A stretch of 64,000 bases of DNA, taken from assembly GCF_015220045.1 (NCBI RefSeq), contig NZ_JADBGB010000004.1:1-64000 (forward strand), in the 5' to 3' direction. Below the pieces are notes generated by a model that had not been told where the DNA came from, ran no database searches, and saw nothing but the letters and a program-made list of their open reading frames with translations. Made by a program: the position numbers and the translations under genes. Below, in pieces: positions 42,298-51,903 of this stretch. The stretch comes from Marivivens aquimaris (GTDB taxonomy: Bacteria; Pseudomonadota; Alphaproteobacteria; Rhodobacterales; Rhodobacteraceae). Each line of letters opens with the position of its first letter. The first letter of the stretch is position 1.

Positions 42298-45200
42298 TTG
42301 AGTAGTTCGATTAGTGATCGCTTTGAATTTGATGAATCTGCAGTCTCGATTGGTGACGAACCTACCCTGAAGGGTACCCTTTGGAGGGTCTACGATAAAA
42401 CGAATGGGCATGCTGAACGTCTACTAAGAACTTGGCGGAAGACCGGAACTGACATCGACGACGAATTGCGGTCACTGTGGCGATACGAAATGCGGCAGGT
42501 GCGCCGTTTGACGCGGTACAGAGATGCGAGTGACCTAATTGTCGATGTTTTGGAAGAGTTGGAAGACGACGAAGAGTTTGCGCTCGTTTTGGCGGCTCGT
42601 GGCGATCCAATCTCGGAGAGGGGAAAGGGGCGACGTTCTCGCGAGAGTCCAATCGGGCGGCAAAGAATTCTTGTATGGCGTAACATTTCCCGTCTAGTTC
42701 GGGCTTTGGGAATTCTTCATGATCAGGCGATCGTGCATGGCGATTTGTCTCAGGACTGCATATTTTCAGAAGGTGGAGATGAGCCAGATTTTAGGCTTGG
42801 AGGATTTGAGTGGAGTGTCCGACTAAATGCGGACGACCAATCTCGAGCAATAAGATCGACACGGCGGCCAACCAAAACGTTCTCGTTTCGGGCCGATTGG
42901 GCCCAACTTGGAAAGATCGCGGCGGATTTGCTTGGTTCAGAACAATCAGACACGGCCATTTCGAATTTGACTTCCAAAGAACAACGGGTCTTGAGGTTGT
43001 TGACAGTGCCGCGGCCCAATCAACCGCTGGACGCCAAAACCGTGGCACGAGAAATCGAAACAGTTGTTTTGGATCTCCTCCGTTTAGAAAGTGGGCGGCA
43101 AGGGCAGCTGATATTGATGCCAAACCCAGCGACTTTGGGACCCAAGCTGATTGAGCATCTTGGCACTGCAATTGACCCCGACAACTTCTCAGATCACTGC
43201 GAGTGGCTTCAGGCTGATTTGCAGTCTGACGTTCGGGTTGCTCCTCGGTTCGACGGGGGGCAAAGTCAACAATGCGAAATTGTAACAAGTTCTTTTCGGT
43301 ATGTAGTGGAACCACTTCGACATGCTCCGGATTGGCGCATTGGATATCTACGGGCGCTTATTCCGAATGATGGTAGGGGTACAGGAGCTGCCGAGCCCAG
43401 AGATCTTGACTCTCCAATTGTTGTGGTTCCGAATAGGAAAGAAGCCCTTGATTTATCGAGAAAGCTTGGGCCCTCGGCCATCGAGTGGGATCAATATTCG
43501 CGTCCCCCAGACGAAGACGAACTACCATCAGCTAATGTTTTAGACGCGCTCCTTTCCATCGAGGTGATTGAAGCAGTTGCTTCTACTCTGGATGCCTTTC
43601 CAGTGGCGGTCGTTGAAGACGCGTCTGACGGTCAATGCGTTGCGCTTCAACTTGTAGATGATGATGAGCACCAAACTTTGGTCGAGCAAGTGGGCTTGCG
43701 GCCGGACTCGGAGCGTCTCGGAGACCTATTGGATAGCGCCGACGACACTCCTTGGCGTTTGTCAAATTCTCCAAAACTCGGTTGGAGTGGTTTAGCAGAC
43801 ATTGATATTGATTTTACTCATTCTGATTTCGCTCCAAGTGGTGAACAGATTCATTTTTTTGATTGTCATGAAATTCCGACTGGCAAGCTCTTCCTCAAAC
43901 CCCCGCGTGACATTAGAACTGAGAGCCAAGTTCGAAGACGCTTAAGAAATATCCTACTGCTTGAAGGGCGAACCGACGTTACGGTTGGATTTGATGACCC
44001 GTGGCTAGCTCGGCGGACACGATCCGCGAGCGAACTGGAAGGTGAGCCTGACAGCGATCTTGATGAACCAAAACGTCGCGCCTTGGACCTAATCGCCAAT
44101 ACGGAACCTTACGTATATGTGGTTGGCCCGCCAGGAGTGGGAAAGACTTTTCTCGTGTCTCGGGCGATCAAGCAGATACTAAAAAGCAAACCCGATGCGC
44201 GAATACTCGTTACCGCTCAAGGTCATGAAGCACTGAAGAATATTCAAGACGAGCTTAGAACGGTGATTCCTGACGATGCTACAATAATTAGAATTGGAAA
44301 TGACGACGAGCGCTTCGCGGACCTAGACCATGAAGCTCAAAATGTTCTGTCGAGGTTGTGTAAGAGCGAAGCGCTCCAGACTCGTAGTTTTAGAAAGTTT
44401 CAGCTGTCTCTAAAGGAGACGCTAGAATCTACCGAAACGGCTGGAAACGCACGACACCCAGCGGTTTCACGAATTGGAGATCTAATTCTGCAGTCGGCGA
44501 ACGTAGTGGTCGCAGGATTAAATTCTTTGACGATCAGTGATTTCGCAGAAGACGCAGAAGAATTTGACTGGTTGATCGTCGAAGAGGCCGCACGGGCGCT
44601 AGGGCCAGAGTTGGCAGGCGCGCTGCCGCTCGCTCCAAGAAAGATTTTGATTGGTGACCACAATCAGCTTCCTCCGCACAAAGCTGAAGAAATAGCGCGA
44701 CGCTTTGAGCCAACGGTTGCAAAGAAGCTGCTGGGGATGGCCGAAGACAGATTGAGTTTCTCTACCGATACAGACCAGATTTTGCCACTCTTACGGGCAC
44801 TTCTTGATGATGATGAGCGTTTCCAGGCAACAATCAGTCGAGCAAATCGGTTGCTAGAACCGTTTCGAACGATGGTTGAGGAGGACGAAAGGGCTATCGG
44901 GCAAAAGGGCACAAAACACGGGCGGATTTCTGTTACTCTCACTGAACAACGTAGAATGAACCCTGCAATAGCAGAGATTGTATCTAACGTGTTTTATGGT
45001 GGACATCTCAAAACGGCTACGTCGACTGGAGCCCGAGAGATACCCGTCAAAACCAGCGTTAATTTCCCTTCGGAACCGATAGTTGTCATCGACTTCCCTA
45101 GCCTGCAGAGCACGGATCGCATAGAAAACTACGAGAAGCGTCAGGGCAAGTCGCTGTCCAATCCAAGTGAAGCCGATGAAGTAATTCGGGCGGTCAAATG

Positions 45201-45678
45201 CCTCGAAGGAGGCGCTCTAGACGGGAAATTGCCATCGTTGGCAGTACTTTCACCATACAGAGGTCAGGTGGAATTGATTAGTCAACGACTACTCATTGAA
45301 TATCCCAATAGCGGAGGGCCGAAGGGCTTTCGACCGGTTCGGGACGATTTGGGGTTTGTAGGGACTGTAGATGCCTTTCAGGGAAGTGAAGCTGATGTCG
45401 TTCTCCTGAGCTTAGTTCGTAACAATGCCCGAGTAGGTGGAGGCGGTCTCGGTTTTCTTCGAGACCGTCGACGGATGAACGTTGCGATCAGCCGCGCCAA
45501 ACACAAGCTGGTTATCGTGAGCAGCTTGACCTTCATGGACCTCGCTTCGAAAGGAATAAATCCGAAAGGAGATAATCCTAAATGGGCATTTGTTCGGGAC
45601 TTGGTAAACGAGCTGCGTGACAGAGATAAAGTATTGAACGGCGGAGTTCGTATTCTAGAACCGGGAAAATTTGGATAA
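42298..45678 (+). CDS. Kinase-like domain fused to SF1 (DNA2/NAM7-type) helicase
   Basis: 1126 residues from a TTG start with AAGGA 8 bp upstream. An in-frame TTG at 42292 is less well placed. Residues 1-265 resemble a protein kinase: SRLVRALGILHDQAIVHGDL followed by SQDCIF is the catalytic loop, but the usual DFG is replaced by RLGGFE, so it may be a pseudokinase. Residues about 600-1100 are an SF1B helicase, with YVYVVGPPGVGKTFLVSRAI (Walker A), DWLIVEEAARALGPELAGAL (Walker B), ILIGDHNQLPPHK, LTEQRRMNPAIAEIV, DAFQGSEADVVLLSLVR and RRRMNVAISRAKHKLVIV. The middle is unassigned. The next gene overlaps by one base (TAATG). Confidence 0.82.
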   Translation: MSSSISDRFEFDESAVSIGDEPTLKGTLWRVYDKTNGHAERLLRTWRKTGTDIDDELRSLWRYEMRQVRRLTRYRDASDLIVDVLEELEDDEEFALVLAARGDPISERGKGRRSRESPIGRQRILVWRNISRLVRALGILHDQAIVHGDLSQDCIFSEGGDEPDFRLGGFEWSVRLNADDQSRAIRSTRRPTKTFSFRADWAQLGKIAADLLGSEQSDTAISNLTSKEQRVLRLLTVPRPNQPLDAKTVAREIETVVLDLLRLESGRQGQLILMPNPATLGPKLIEHLGTAIDPDNFSDHCEWLQADLQSDVRVAPRFDGGQSQQCEIVTSSFRYVVEPLRHAPDWRIGYLRALIPNDGRGTGAAEPRDLDSPIVVVPNRKEALDLSRKLGPSAIEWDQYSRPPDEDELPSANVLDALLSIEVIEAVASTLDAFPVAVVEDASDGQCVALQLVDDDEHQTLVEQVGLRPDSERLGDLLDSADDTPWRLSNSPKLGWSGLADIDIDFTHSDFAPSGEQIHFFDCHEIPTGKLFLKPPRDIRTESQVRRRLRNILLLEGRTDVTVGFDDPWLARRTRSASELEGEPDSDLDEPKRRALDLIANTEPYVYVVGPPGVGKTFLVSRAIKQILKSKPDARILVTAQGHEALKNIQDELRTVIPDDATIIRIGNDDERFADLDHEAQNVLSRLCKSEALQTRSFRKFQLSLKETLESTETAGNARHPAVSRIGDLILQSANVVVAGLNSLTISDFAEDAEEFDWLIVEEAARALGPELAGALPLAPRKILIGDHNQLPPHKAEEIARRFEPTVAKKLLGMAEDRLSFSTDTDQILPLLRALLDDDERFQATISRANRLLEPFRTMVEEDERAIGQKGTKHGRISVTLTEQRRMNPAIAEIVSNVFYGGHLKTATSTGAREIPVKTSVNFPSEPIVVIDFPSLQSTDRIENYEKRQGKSLSNPSEADEVIRAVKCLEGGALDGKLPSLAVLSPYRGQVELISQRLLIEYPNSGGPKGFRPVRDDLGFVGTVDAFQGSEADVVLLSLVRNNARVGGGGLGFLRDRRRMNVAISRAKHKLVIVSSLTFMDLASKGINPKGDNPKWAFVRDLVNELRDRDKVLNGGVRILEPGKFG

Positions 45679-47444
45679 TGCAGACTGTTTTCTTACCTGC
45701 AGTTAGGTGGCGTTTCAGGGCGTTTGTGGCTCGGCAACAACGCTGGACGGTTGTGCACGAAGCGGTCCTCCTGAAACTCATACGTGTACCGTCTTCAATG
45801 CACGAACTGAGTAGTCAGTTGTCGGTCAATGGACACGTATTGACCGCAACCATGTCGCGCTTGATGCGCGCTGGCCTTGTGGAACTCTTGATCGAGAATG
45901 AAGTCGGTCGTTTTCGCGCGACTGGACTCGGGGCAGACATTATCGCCTCAGGGACAGAACCAAGGGTCGAAGAGGAAATTCGCCCCAGACCCATCAACAC
46001 AGTATTTTTGCCGTTAATCGATAGTATAGTTCGTACAAGCGACGTTCGCTTTGTGCCGTTGAAGGACAGCCGACTAGAAGGTGGGTTGCTTGTTCCCCCG
46101 ACAAGTAGATTGGACACTAGAGGCCACTACGACACGATTTTTGATCGGTTGACTGAAACTGTGAGGCTAAGACCAAACGAAGCTGTTCGGTCGGTAGATA
46201 CAAATTCGATAGACGTTAGGGAGGGCTTTGTTGAGGTTCGCCATGAAACGCTACCAAACCTTCCGGAAAAAGATGCAAAGGCAATAGCCAAGATCGTCAA
46301 CGCCCGTCGCAAGGGCAATGACGTAAAATCTCTGCCACGCGACAAGCCCGACAGTATGGATTTTCCTGAACTGACGGTGTCATGGAATGTGGATGACTTG
46401 GTCGTCGGCGGCAGCAGCCAACAGGCACTCTTTGAAAAGGTTGTTAATGCTGCGACCGAAAGAATAGTAGTTCTTTCAACTTTCATCGACACCGGCAACG
46501 TTGACAAACTTTGGCCTACACTTGAACGTGCCGCCGAGCGCGGTGTCAGCGTCGACTTGGTCTATGGGGCGGCCGGCGATGACGCTGCCAAGCACGGCGC
46601 CAGAGCACAAGAGCTCTCGATGCGGGCTGCCTCATCCCGTTACTCGAAACTCATAAAAATCCATAAGGATTCCATCACTTCCCACACAAAATTTTTGATC
46701 GCTGACGATGGCATGGGTAGCTACGTTGCTATCCTTGGATCCTGCAATTGGCTCTCAACCCCCTTCAACGCAGTTGAATTTTCATACATCATTAGGCATC
46801 CGGCTTTCGTTGCCCAAGTCGCTGCGGTGTTTCGGCGAACTTCGCAAGGGGCGAAACTCTCTAACGATCTTGTGTCATTTTTTGGATCGTTGAACCGCTG
46901 GGGTGACGCCACGGTATCTACCTCTCTTTCTACTGAAAACGTGGGTGTAAAGCTTAAACTCGTACTTGCGAATGAACATGCAGCAATAATTCGAAGAGCT
47001 GCCACAGAGGCAAAGAAACGTCTGATTATTGGCTCACACAGATTTGGTTCTACCGCCGAGCAAGCGATGCTAGTGGCGGCCGCCAATGCAGCCAAAAACG
47101 TTGAAGACATGCGCGTGATCTACAGCATGATCCGAAAACCGCAGTTTCGAAGCGACGTAACCGCACTTCGAAAACAGTACGAGCCAAAGGGTGTGAAATT
47201 TGTGCATTTGGATCCGCAAAAGAAGCGTACGCCCATCCACGGTAAGTACCTGATTTGGGATAAAGACAATGCAGTTGTCACGAGCCTCAATTGGGCTTCT
47301 GCCACGGTGAGTGATGAGGATCAAACATCTGAGCTCGGGATTCATTTCAAGGGTCCCGGAGTAGGCGAAGCAATCCTTCGAAAGTTGGAGAAAGAAGTTC
47401 CTCAAATTGATGGCGACTTTCAAACAAGTGCCAAGAGAAATTGA
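45678..47444 (+). CDS. Phospholipase-D-superfamily nuclease with N-terminal winged helix
   Basis: 588 residues. Residues about 25-75 form a winged helix (LLKLIRVPSSMHELSSQLSV, TATMSRLMRAGLVELLIE). Two HKD motifs follow. The first is SHTKFLIADDG with GSCNW (about residues 335-360), the second HGKYLIWDKDN with TSLNW (about 521-545). This is the complete two-motif active site of PLD-type nucleases. PLD proteins of this kind act as nucleases in several restriction and defence systems. It starts on the last base of the helicase stop codon, so the two products are made together. Confidence 0.85.
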   Translation: MQTVFLPAVRWRFRAFVARQQRWTVVHEAVLLKLIRVPSSMHELSSQLSVNGHVLTATMSRLMRAGLVELLIENEVGRFRATGLGADIIASGTEPRVEEEIRPRPINTVFLPLIDSIVRTSDVRFVPLKDSRLEGGLLVPPTSRLDTRGHYDTIFDRLTETVRLRPNEAVRSVDTNSIDVREGFVEVRHETLPNLPEKDAKAIAKIVNARRKGNDVKSLPRDKPDSMDFPELTVSWNVDDLVVGGSSQQALFEKVVNAATERIVVLSTFIDTGNVDKLWPTLERAAERGVSVDLVYGAAGDDAAKHGARAQELSMRAASSRYSKLIKIHKDSITSHTKFLIADDGMGSYVAILGSCNWLSTPFNAVEFSYIIRHPAFVAQVAAVFRRTSQGAKLSNDLVSFFGSLNRWGDATVSTSLSTENVGVKLKLVLANEHAAIIRRAATEAKKRLIIGSHRFGSTAEQAMLVAAANAAKNVEDMRVIYSMIRKPQFRSDVTALRKQYEPKGVKFVHLDPQKKRTPIHGKYLIWDKDNAVVTSLNWASATVSDEDQTSELGIHFKGPGVGEAILRKLEKEVPQIDGDFQTSAKRN

Positions 47445-47645
47445 TCATAGTCGCATACACTGCGAGTTTTGCGCCTGTTGCGAACGTCCGCTATGCGGGC
47501 TGCGGTCGCAGCATCCCGACTAGGTTTCCAAGGTCGAGAATGGGCCGACTGCTGAGGTCCACTGTAAGCATTTAGGGAGCAAACATTTAAGGAGCGTGGA
47601 TTACGAGCCTTTGATGTTACTTGGTATAGTCAGGCAAGTCATCTA

Positions 47646-47901
47646 GTGTCGTCGGAAGTTTTGAAAGTTCCCATATCGAGCGTCCAATTGAAGTTTCTGC
47701 GATCCTCCCTAGTAGTTCTCATCGTTTTTTGTCTTGGCTTGTGGGTTGGACCGGTGGTCAGCACCATTGGTTGGAAACATGCGCTACGAGCGCTGATTGA
47801 TACGGTTTATCAGGCTGGTGGCTTGATCCTAATATTGCTGGCTCTAATCGCCTTGGTATACGCTTTTCGCGCACGTTTGAGCGAACAAATCTTTGGCGTC
47901 G
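47646..47901 (+). pseudogene. 5' part of a membrane-anchored pentapeptide-repeat gene split by IS3
   Basis: 85 codons from a GTG start, MSSEVLKVPISSVQLKFLRS, ending at IFGV. It has two membrane helices (VVLIVFCLGLWVGPVVSTIG and LILILLALIALVYAF). The insertion follows base 47901. Removal of the element and one GTCG copy gives 1563 bases in one frame, a 520-residue protein that continues at 49205. Confidence 0.85.
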
Positions 47902-47961
47902 TGACCTGCCCCTTTTCTCAGGGCCACTTGTGAGAAGAGCCTGTTCCCCTTTTGTGTGCCA

Positions 47962-48831
47962 TCATTCGGCTGCGTGAGCAATGGGCGCAGGCGCGGAGCC
48001 ATCAGGTAGCTCAAGCGTCGGTGCCCATTGCGTTTTGTCGAAGGGCCGCGCTGCGGCGAACTCCTCCGGCGTCTGATACTTCAAGCTGCTGTGCGGGCGT
48101 TCCGTATTGTAATCGGCCCTCCATTCTTCGATAATCTCTCGGGCTTCACCGATGCTCGTGAACCAGTGCTGGTTCAGGCATTCCTCGCGGAACCGCCCGT
48201 TGAAGCTCTCGATGTAAGCATTCTGCGTAGGTTTCCCCGGGTCGATGAAATACAGCTGCACGCCGTGATCATCGGCCCATCTGTCCATGGCCCGACCACG
48301 AAGTTCCGGGCCGTTATCAACGACCAGGATATCGGGGTATCCTCGCTCCCGGGCAACCCGCTCCAGCATTTCCACAACCCGCTCACCAGGCAGAGAAAAG
48401 TCCACCTCGATCACCGGGCATTCGCGGGTGCAATCGTCCTTGAGATTGGCGGTGCGGAACTTCCGGCCATTGGCCAACGCATCGCTGGTGAAGTCGAGCG
48501 ACCAACGCTGGTTGGCAGCGATCGGGCACCAACTGCCCTCACGCGCCTCGCGCGGGATCTTCTTGCGCTTCGTCCGGCGCAGCCATAGGCGCTCCTCCCG
48601 ATAGAGGCGCTCGACGACCTTCACGTTCACCTTGAAGTCCTCGCGGACAAGCTTGGCATGCAGCATGCGATAACCATACCTCCTGTGTTTGCCTGAAAGA
48701 GTGATCAGGCGTTCTCGAAGTCGCACATGGCGGTCTGGCCGTGCCCGATAGGCCAGGCTCGACCGCGAAATCCCGACCAGCCTGCACGCCCGCCGCTCCG
48801 TGAACTGATGATCCGCCATCAGCGTCTTCAC
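47962..48831 (-). CDS. IS3-family transposase, orfB (DDE catalytic subunit)
   Basis: 289 residues of the integrase-core transposase. KHRRYGYRMLHAKLVREDFK and NQRWSLDFTSDALANGRKFR (first D), DILVVDNGPELRG (second D) and TQNAYIESFNGRFREECLNQ (E) show the DDE triad. The C-terminus shows RPHSSLKYQTPEEFA. It is made by -1 frameshifting from orfA, so the true product is an OrfAB fusion starting at 49121. Confidence 0.94.
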   Translation of the reverse strand: MKTLMADHQFTERRACRLVGISRSSLAYRARPDRHVRLRERLITLSGKHRRYGYRMLHAKLVREDFKVNVKVVERLYREERLWLRRTKRKKIPREAREGSWCPIAANQRWSLDFTSDALANGRKFRTANLKDDCTRECPVIEVDFSLPGERVVEMLERVARERGYPDILVVDNGPELRGRAMDRWADDHGVQLYFIDPGKPTQNAYIESFNGRFREECLNQHWFTSIGEAREIIEEWRADYNTERPHSSLKYQTPEEFAAARPFDKTQWAPTLELPDGSAPAPIAHAAE

Positions 48832-48854
48832 GGCATCCCGGCGGTGTGCAGGCG

Positions 48855-49121
48855 TCAGGAGTTTTTTGCCAGCAGCCCTTTCAGACCCGAATTGTCGAGC
48901 ATGGCATCCGCCAGAAGCCGCTTGAGTTCAGCGTTCTCGGCTTCCAGATCTTTCAGGCGGCGCAGTTCGGAAACCTGCATGCCCCCATACCGGCTCTTCC
49001 ACTTGTAGAGCGTCGCATCCGACATGCCATGCTTGCGACACAGCTCCGCGACCTTCGCCCCGGCCGTATATTCCTGCAAAATCCGGACAATCTGTTCTTC
49101 CGTGAAACGTGATTTACGCAT
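48855..49121 (-). CDS. IS3-family transposase, orfA (HTH plus leucine zipper)
   Basis: 88 residues: MRKSRFTEEQIVRILQEYTA with the helix-turn-helix AELCRKHGMSDATLYKWKSR and a leucine-zipper region (LRRLKDLEAENAELKRLLAD). The slippery run AAAAAAC lies at 48861-48867 on the minus strand, just before the stop, and gives the -1 shift into orfB. Confidence 0.94.
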   Translation of the reverse strand: MRKSRFTEEQIVRILQEYTAGAKVAELCRKHGMSDATLYKWKSRYGGMQVSELRRLKDLEAENAELKRLLADAMLDNSGLKGLLAKNS

Positions 49122-49204
49122 TCTTTGTTCTCCTCGTTGCTTCGAACGTTACGAGAACAAACTCTCCTTTTGAATGGCCCAGTTTCTTGGGGGCAGGTCA
49201 GTCG

Positions 49205-50511
49205 CTCGAACGCGACTGGAGACAGTGCTAAGCCGCATCTTCGATATAGGCGACCTGTCAGCTCGTGCCTTCCAGAGCCAATCCACTCGACAAAAGAATA
49301 TCTACGGAGCTCGGGTACGCAAGCATGTTCGGAGTACACTCGAAGAGTTTGCTTCCGCGTTCATCTTTACGATGGGCCTTCGATCCCTAGTGGGACTAGT
49401 AATCGGTTTAATGGCCACATTTGCAGCCACGGTCGGAACTTACTTACTCTTAGAACAGAATAAGCTTTTCGCCGAGCAGATTCAAACCATCCAAGATCAG
49501 GCGCTTGAGACTCTTTATTTGGAGACCTTTGACACTTTAGAACAAGATGGTGCTTCGACTCCTCGAGCTGAGGCCCGTGCAAGTTTGTTCTTTTCACGTT
49601 TACCAACTCCGCAACGGCAGGCGGTAGGACCGGAAGTGTCCGGACTCGTTGATTTTGGTAGATGCAACCAAGTCAAACTACAATCGGTGCCCGATCGCGT
49701 GCGAGGTCTGCTGGTTTTGGATTTGTCGCCAAGCGTTGTGCCGACCCGGATGATTGATTTGGCAGACTATCGTAGTAGCCAGGGTGACTTAGCAGGAGCT
49801 TTTCTTTCGTCACGTGTTTCTCGCGCACTTCTGGACGACGAGGTGATCTCGCGCGTAGGCGGTACATCGGCTTCTGATAGCATACTAACGAATGACTTGG
49901 CTAAGCGAGTTTCAATTTCATCTAGCAGCTTTGCAAACGTCACATGGCCAAGAATGATTGCTGAAGAAAGCCAGATTCAAGACAGTTGTTTCGACGGCTC
50001 AATTTTGTCAGATGCTAGTTTTGAGTTAGCATCTCTCCGCAATGTTTCTTTCGAAAGTGCTGATTTGGATCGCGCCAACTTCGACCAGGGTAAACATGTT
50101 AATGTTGACTTTTCAGACGCTCGGATGCGGGGCAGCAACCTTGATCAGACAGTACTCCGCAATGTGCAGTTCAAGGGCACAAATCTGGCCTTTGCTCGCT
50201 TTGGTTCAGTTGACGAGAACTTGATTTTCGAAAACGTCTCTTTTGAAGGTGCAAATCTTTCGGGAGCCGTGATTACCGAAGTGCGAGAATGGCAGGTCAT
50301 CGGGCTTGAAACCGCATGCACGCATCCCAGATGGCCAGTCTGTATAGAAGGACAGGGTGTAATGGACTTGTCCTCTGGCGACCAACGCTGCAACGCGAAC
50401 GAAACCCCAGAAATTCTGTCTGAGATTTTGGACTCTTTCTTTGCCAGCCATGCCGATTTGAGTGATCACCTAGAACGCTACAATTCTTGCATACGCTCCG
50501 AGAGCTTCTGA
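49205..50511 (+). pseudogene. 3' part of the membrane-anchored pentapeptide-repeat gene
   Basis: Continues in frame from 47901 as ARTRLETVLSRIFDIGDLSA. Another membrane helix (SLVGLVIGLMATFAATVGTY) follows, then an extracytoplasmic or cytoplasmic helical region. Pentapeptide repeats follow, in the series ASFELASLRNVSFESADLDR, ANFDQGKHVNVDFSDARMRG and NVSFEGANLSGAVI. The C-terminus holds three or four cysteines. Before the insertion the protein had about 520 residues. It lies on the same strand as the kinase-helicase and PLD genes, 200 bp after them, and has the same low G+C. Confidence 0.82.
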
Positions 50512-50618
50512 GCGGCGATGAGCGCTCTCAGCCAAAGTCCGCTTTGGTGAAGCTGCGTTGCGGCATCGACATTTTACATGAAAGGCAGCTATGGGCCGAA
50601 AAATGCACAATGTGTTTG

Positions 50619-50653
50619 ACCGCCATGCCAAAAGTTCGACATGGCGGTTTTCT
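50619..50653. terminator. Bidirectional terminator
   Basis: ACCGCCATG (50619-50627) pairs with CATGGCGGT (50640-50648), followed by TTTCTC. It lies between two convergent genes and probably serves both. Confidence 0.75.
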
Positions 50654-50659
50654 CTTTGA

Positions 50660-51070
50660 TCAATCGGACTGAGGGTTGAACCCCGGTGCCAGGACAAGCG
50701 TGGAGACGTCCCCATCTGTTGTCGCGATCCGTGCAGGGCGTAGAGCAGAGTAGTTGTCCGTGCTGAAGTACATCTCGGCCGCGTCCATGCTGGGAAAGCG
50801 AACAACGATCGTCAGGTTCGCGCCGTTGTCGCCCTCGAGCTTTGTGACTGCAGGCGCGACAACCAACACTTCCGCGCCGACATCGGCCAGCAAGGGGCCA
50901 AGGTGGTTGGCATAGTCGCTGGTGTAAGTCTCGAAGTCTTCGACGTAGAGGTTGGCCAGCAAGTAGGCCGGTGTCGAGACGTTGCTTTCGTCGGCTGCGG
51001 CGAACGAGGCGGAGAAACCGAAGATGGCGCCCGCCAGAATTGCTGCGGGTCTTTTGATCATCATTTTCAT
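50660..51070 (-). CDS. DUF1330-family secreted protein
   Basis: 136 residues from MKMMIKRPAAILAGAIFGFS, with a signal peptide ending near AAADES. The mature part, AYLLANLYVEDFETYTSDYA then NLTIVVRFPSMDAAEMYF and YSALRPARIA, is a DUF1330 ferredoxin-like domain. Members are mostly single-domain cytoplasmic proteins, so an exported one is less common. It follows the two SDR genes in the same operon, 35 bp behind. Confidence 0.8.
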   Translation of the reverse strand: MKMMIKRPAAILAGAIFGFSASFAAADESNVSTPAYLLANLYVEDFETYTSDYANHLGPLLADVGAEVLVVAPAVTKLEGDNGANLTIVVRFPSMDAAEMYFSTDNYSALRPARIATTDGDVSTLVLAPGFNPQSD

Positions 51071-51105
51071 TTCTGTCTCCCTCAGAGATTTGCTTTGGCC
51101 CAAGG

Positions 51106-51903
51106 TCAATCGGCCAAGGCGAGGCCTACAGCGGCTCGCCCTTCATTTGTCTTGATAGAGAAGTCGGTCCCAAGATGTGGGTCGGCGTCGGGTCCACATA
51201 GCCAGAGCAAGGCTTTGGCCACCCATTCCGGTGGGATATGCACATTAGGATCAAGCTGGCTTACCGGGTTGATGCCAGAGGTGCGTATCGATACCTGCAT
51301 GTCAGTTGCGACCGTGCCGGGGCTCAGCCCGATGACCCGGACACCTTGAGGGCCATACTCCTTGTGCGCGACACGCGTGAGCGACAGGACAGCCGCCTTG
51401 GTGGCGCAATAGTGGCTCCACCCTTCAAGGGCGCTTGTCGCCGCCCCGGAACTGATGTTGAGGATCGTGCCGCCACCGGACTCGACCATCCAAGGGATGG
51501 CGTAGCGCAGGCCGTGATAGACGCCCTTGAGGTTCACATCCACGATTTGCCCCCACGCCTGCGGGTCGCTGTCTGCAAGTCTCGCAATCGGGTCAATCGT
51601 GCCCGCGTTGTTGACAAGCACGTCGATCGCGCCGGTTCTTGCACGCACTTCGGTCATCAGCCGCTCGACATCTGCCGCTTGGCTGACATCACAACGTATC
51701 GCCAGCGCTATGCCGCCCTTCGCCGCGATGTCTTCTGCGATATCGCGGATGCGCGCCTCGTTCCGCGCGGACAGAACGACCTTCGCACCCGCTTTCGCAA
51801 AATACCGCGCCGCAGCCTCGCCAATGCCTCGGCTCGCACCGGTGACTACGACTGTGTTGTTCCTGATCCGGGTCATAGTCCCGTCTTCTGTTCCGACGGT
51901 CAT
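51106..51903 (-). CDS. Short-chain dehydrogenase/reductase 1
   Basis: 265 residues. NTVVVTGASRGIGEAAARYF is the cofactor motif TGxxxGIG, IDVLVNNAGTIDPIARL the NAG motif, and the catalytic S-Y-K is in NISSGAATSALEGWSHYCAT with KAAVLSLTRVAH. It uses NAD(P)H on an unknown small alcohol or ketone. The start at 51903 overlaps the stop of SDR 2 (TGATG). A second start at 51876 exists. Confidence 0.9.
   Translation of the reverse strand: MTVGTEDGTMTRIRNNTVVVTGASRGIGEAAARYFAKAGAKVVLSARNEARIRDIAEDIAAKGGIALAIRCDVSQAADVERLMTEVRARTGAIDVLVNNAGTIDPIARLADSDPQAWGQIVDVNLKGVYHGLRYAIPWMVESGGGTILNISSGAATSALEGWSHYCATKAAVLSLTRVAHKEYGPQGVRVIGLSPGTVATDMQVSIRTSGINPVSQLDPNVHIPPEWVAKALLWLCGPDADPHLGTDFSIKTNEGRAAVGLALAD

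Larger units (their letters stand above)
47902..49200. mobile_element. IS3-family insertion sequence (1,299 bp)
   Basis: The ends are TGACCTGCCCC at 47902 and its complement at 49190-49200, within an imperfect repeat of about 25 bp that also shares GGGCCA. The flanks carry GTCG at 47898-47901 and 49201-49204, a perfect 4-bp target duplication. It encodes the usual orfA and orfB on the minus strand with a frameshift site. Both frames are intact, so it may be active. Confidence 0.93.
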
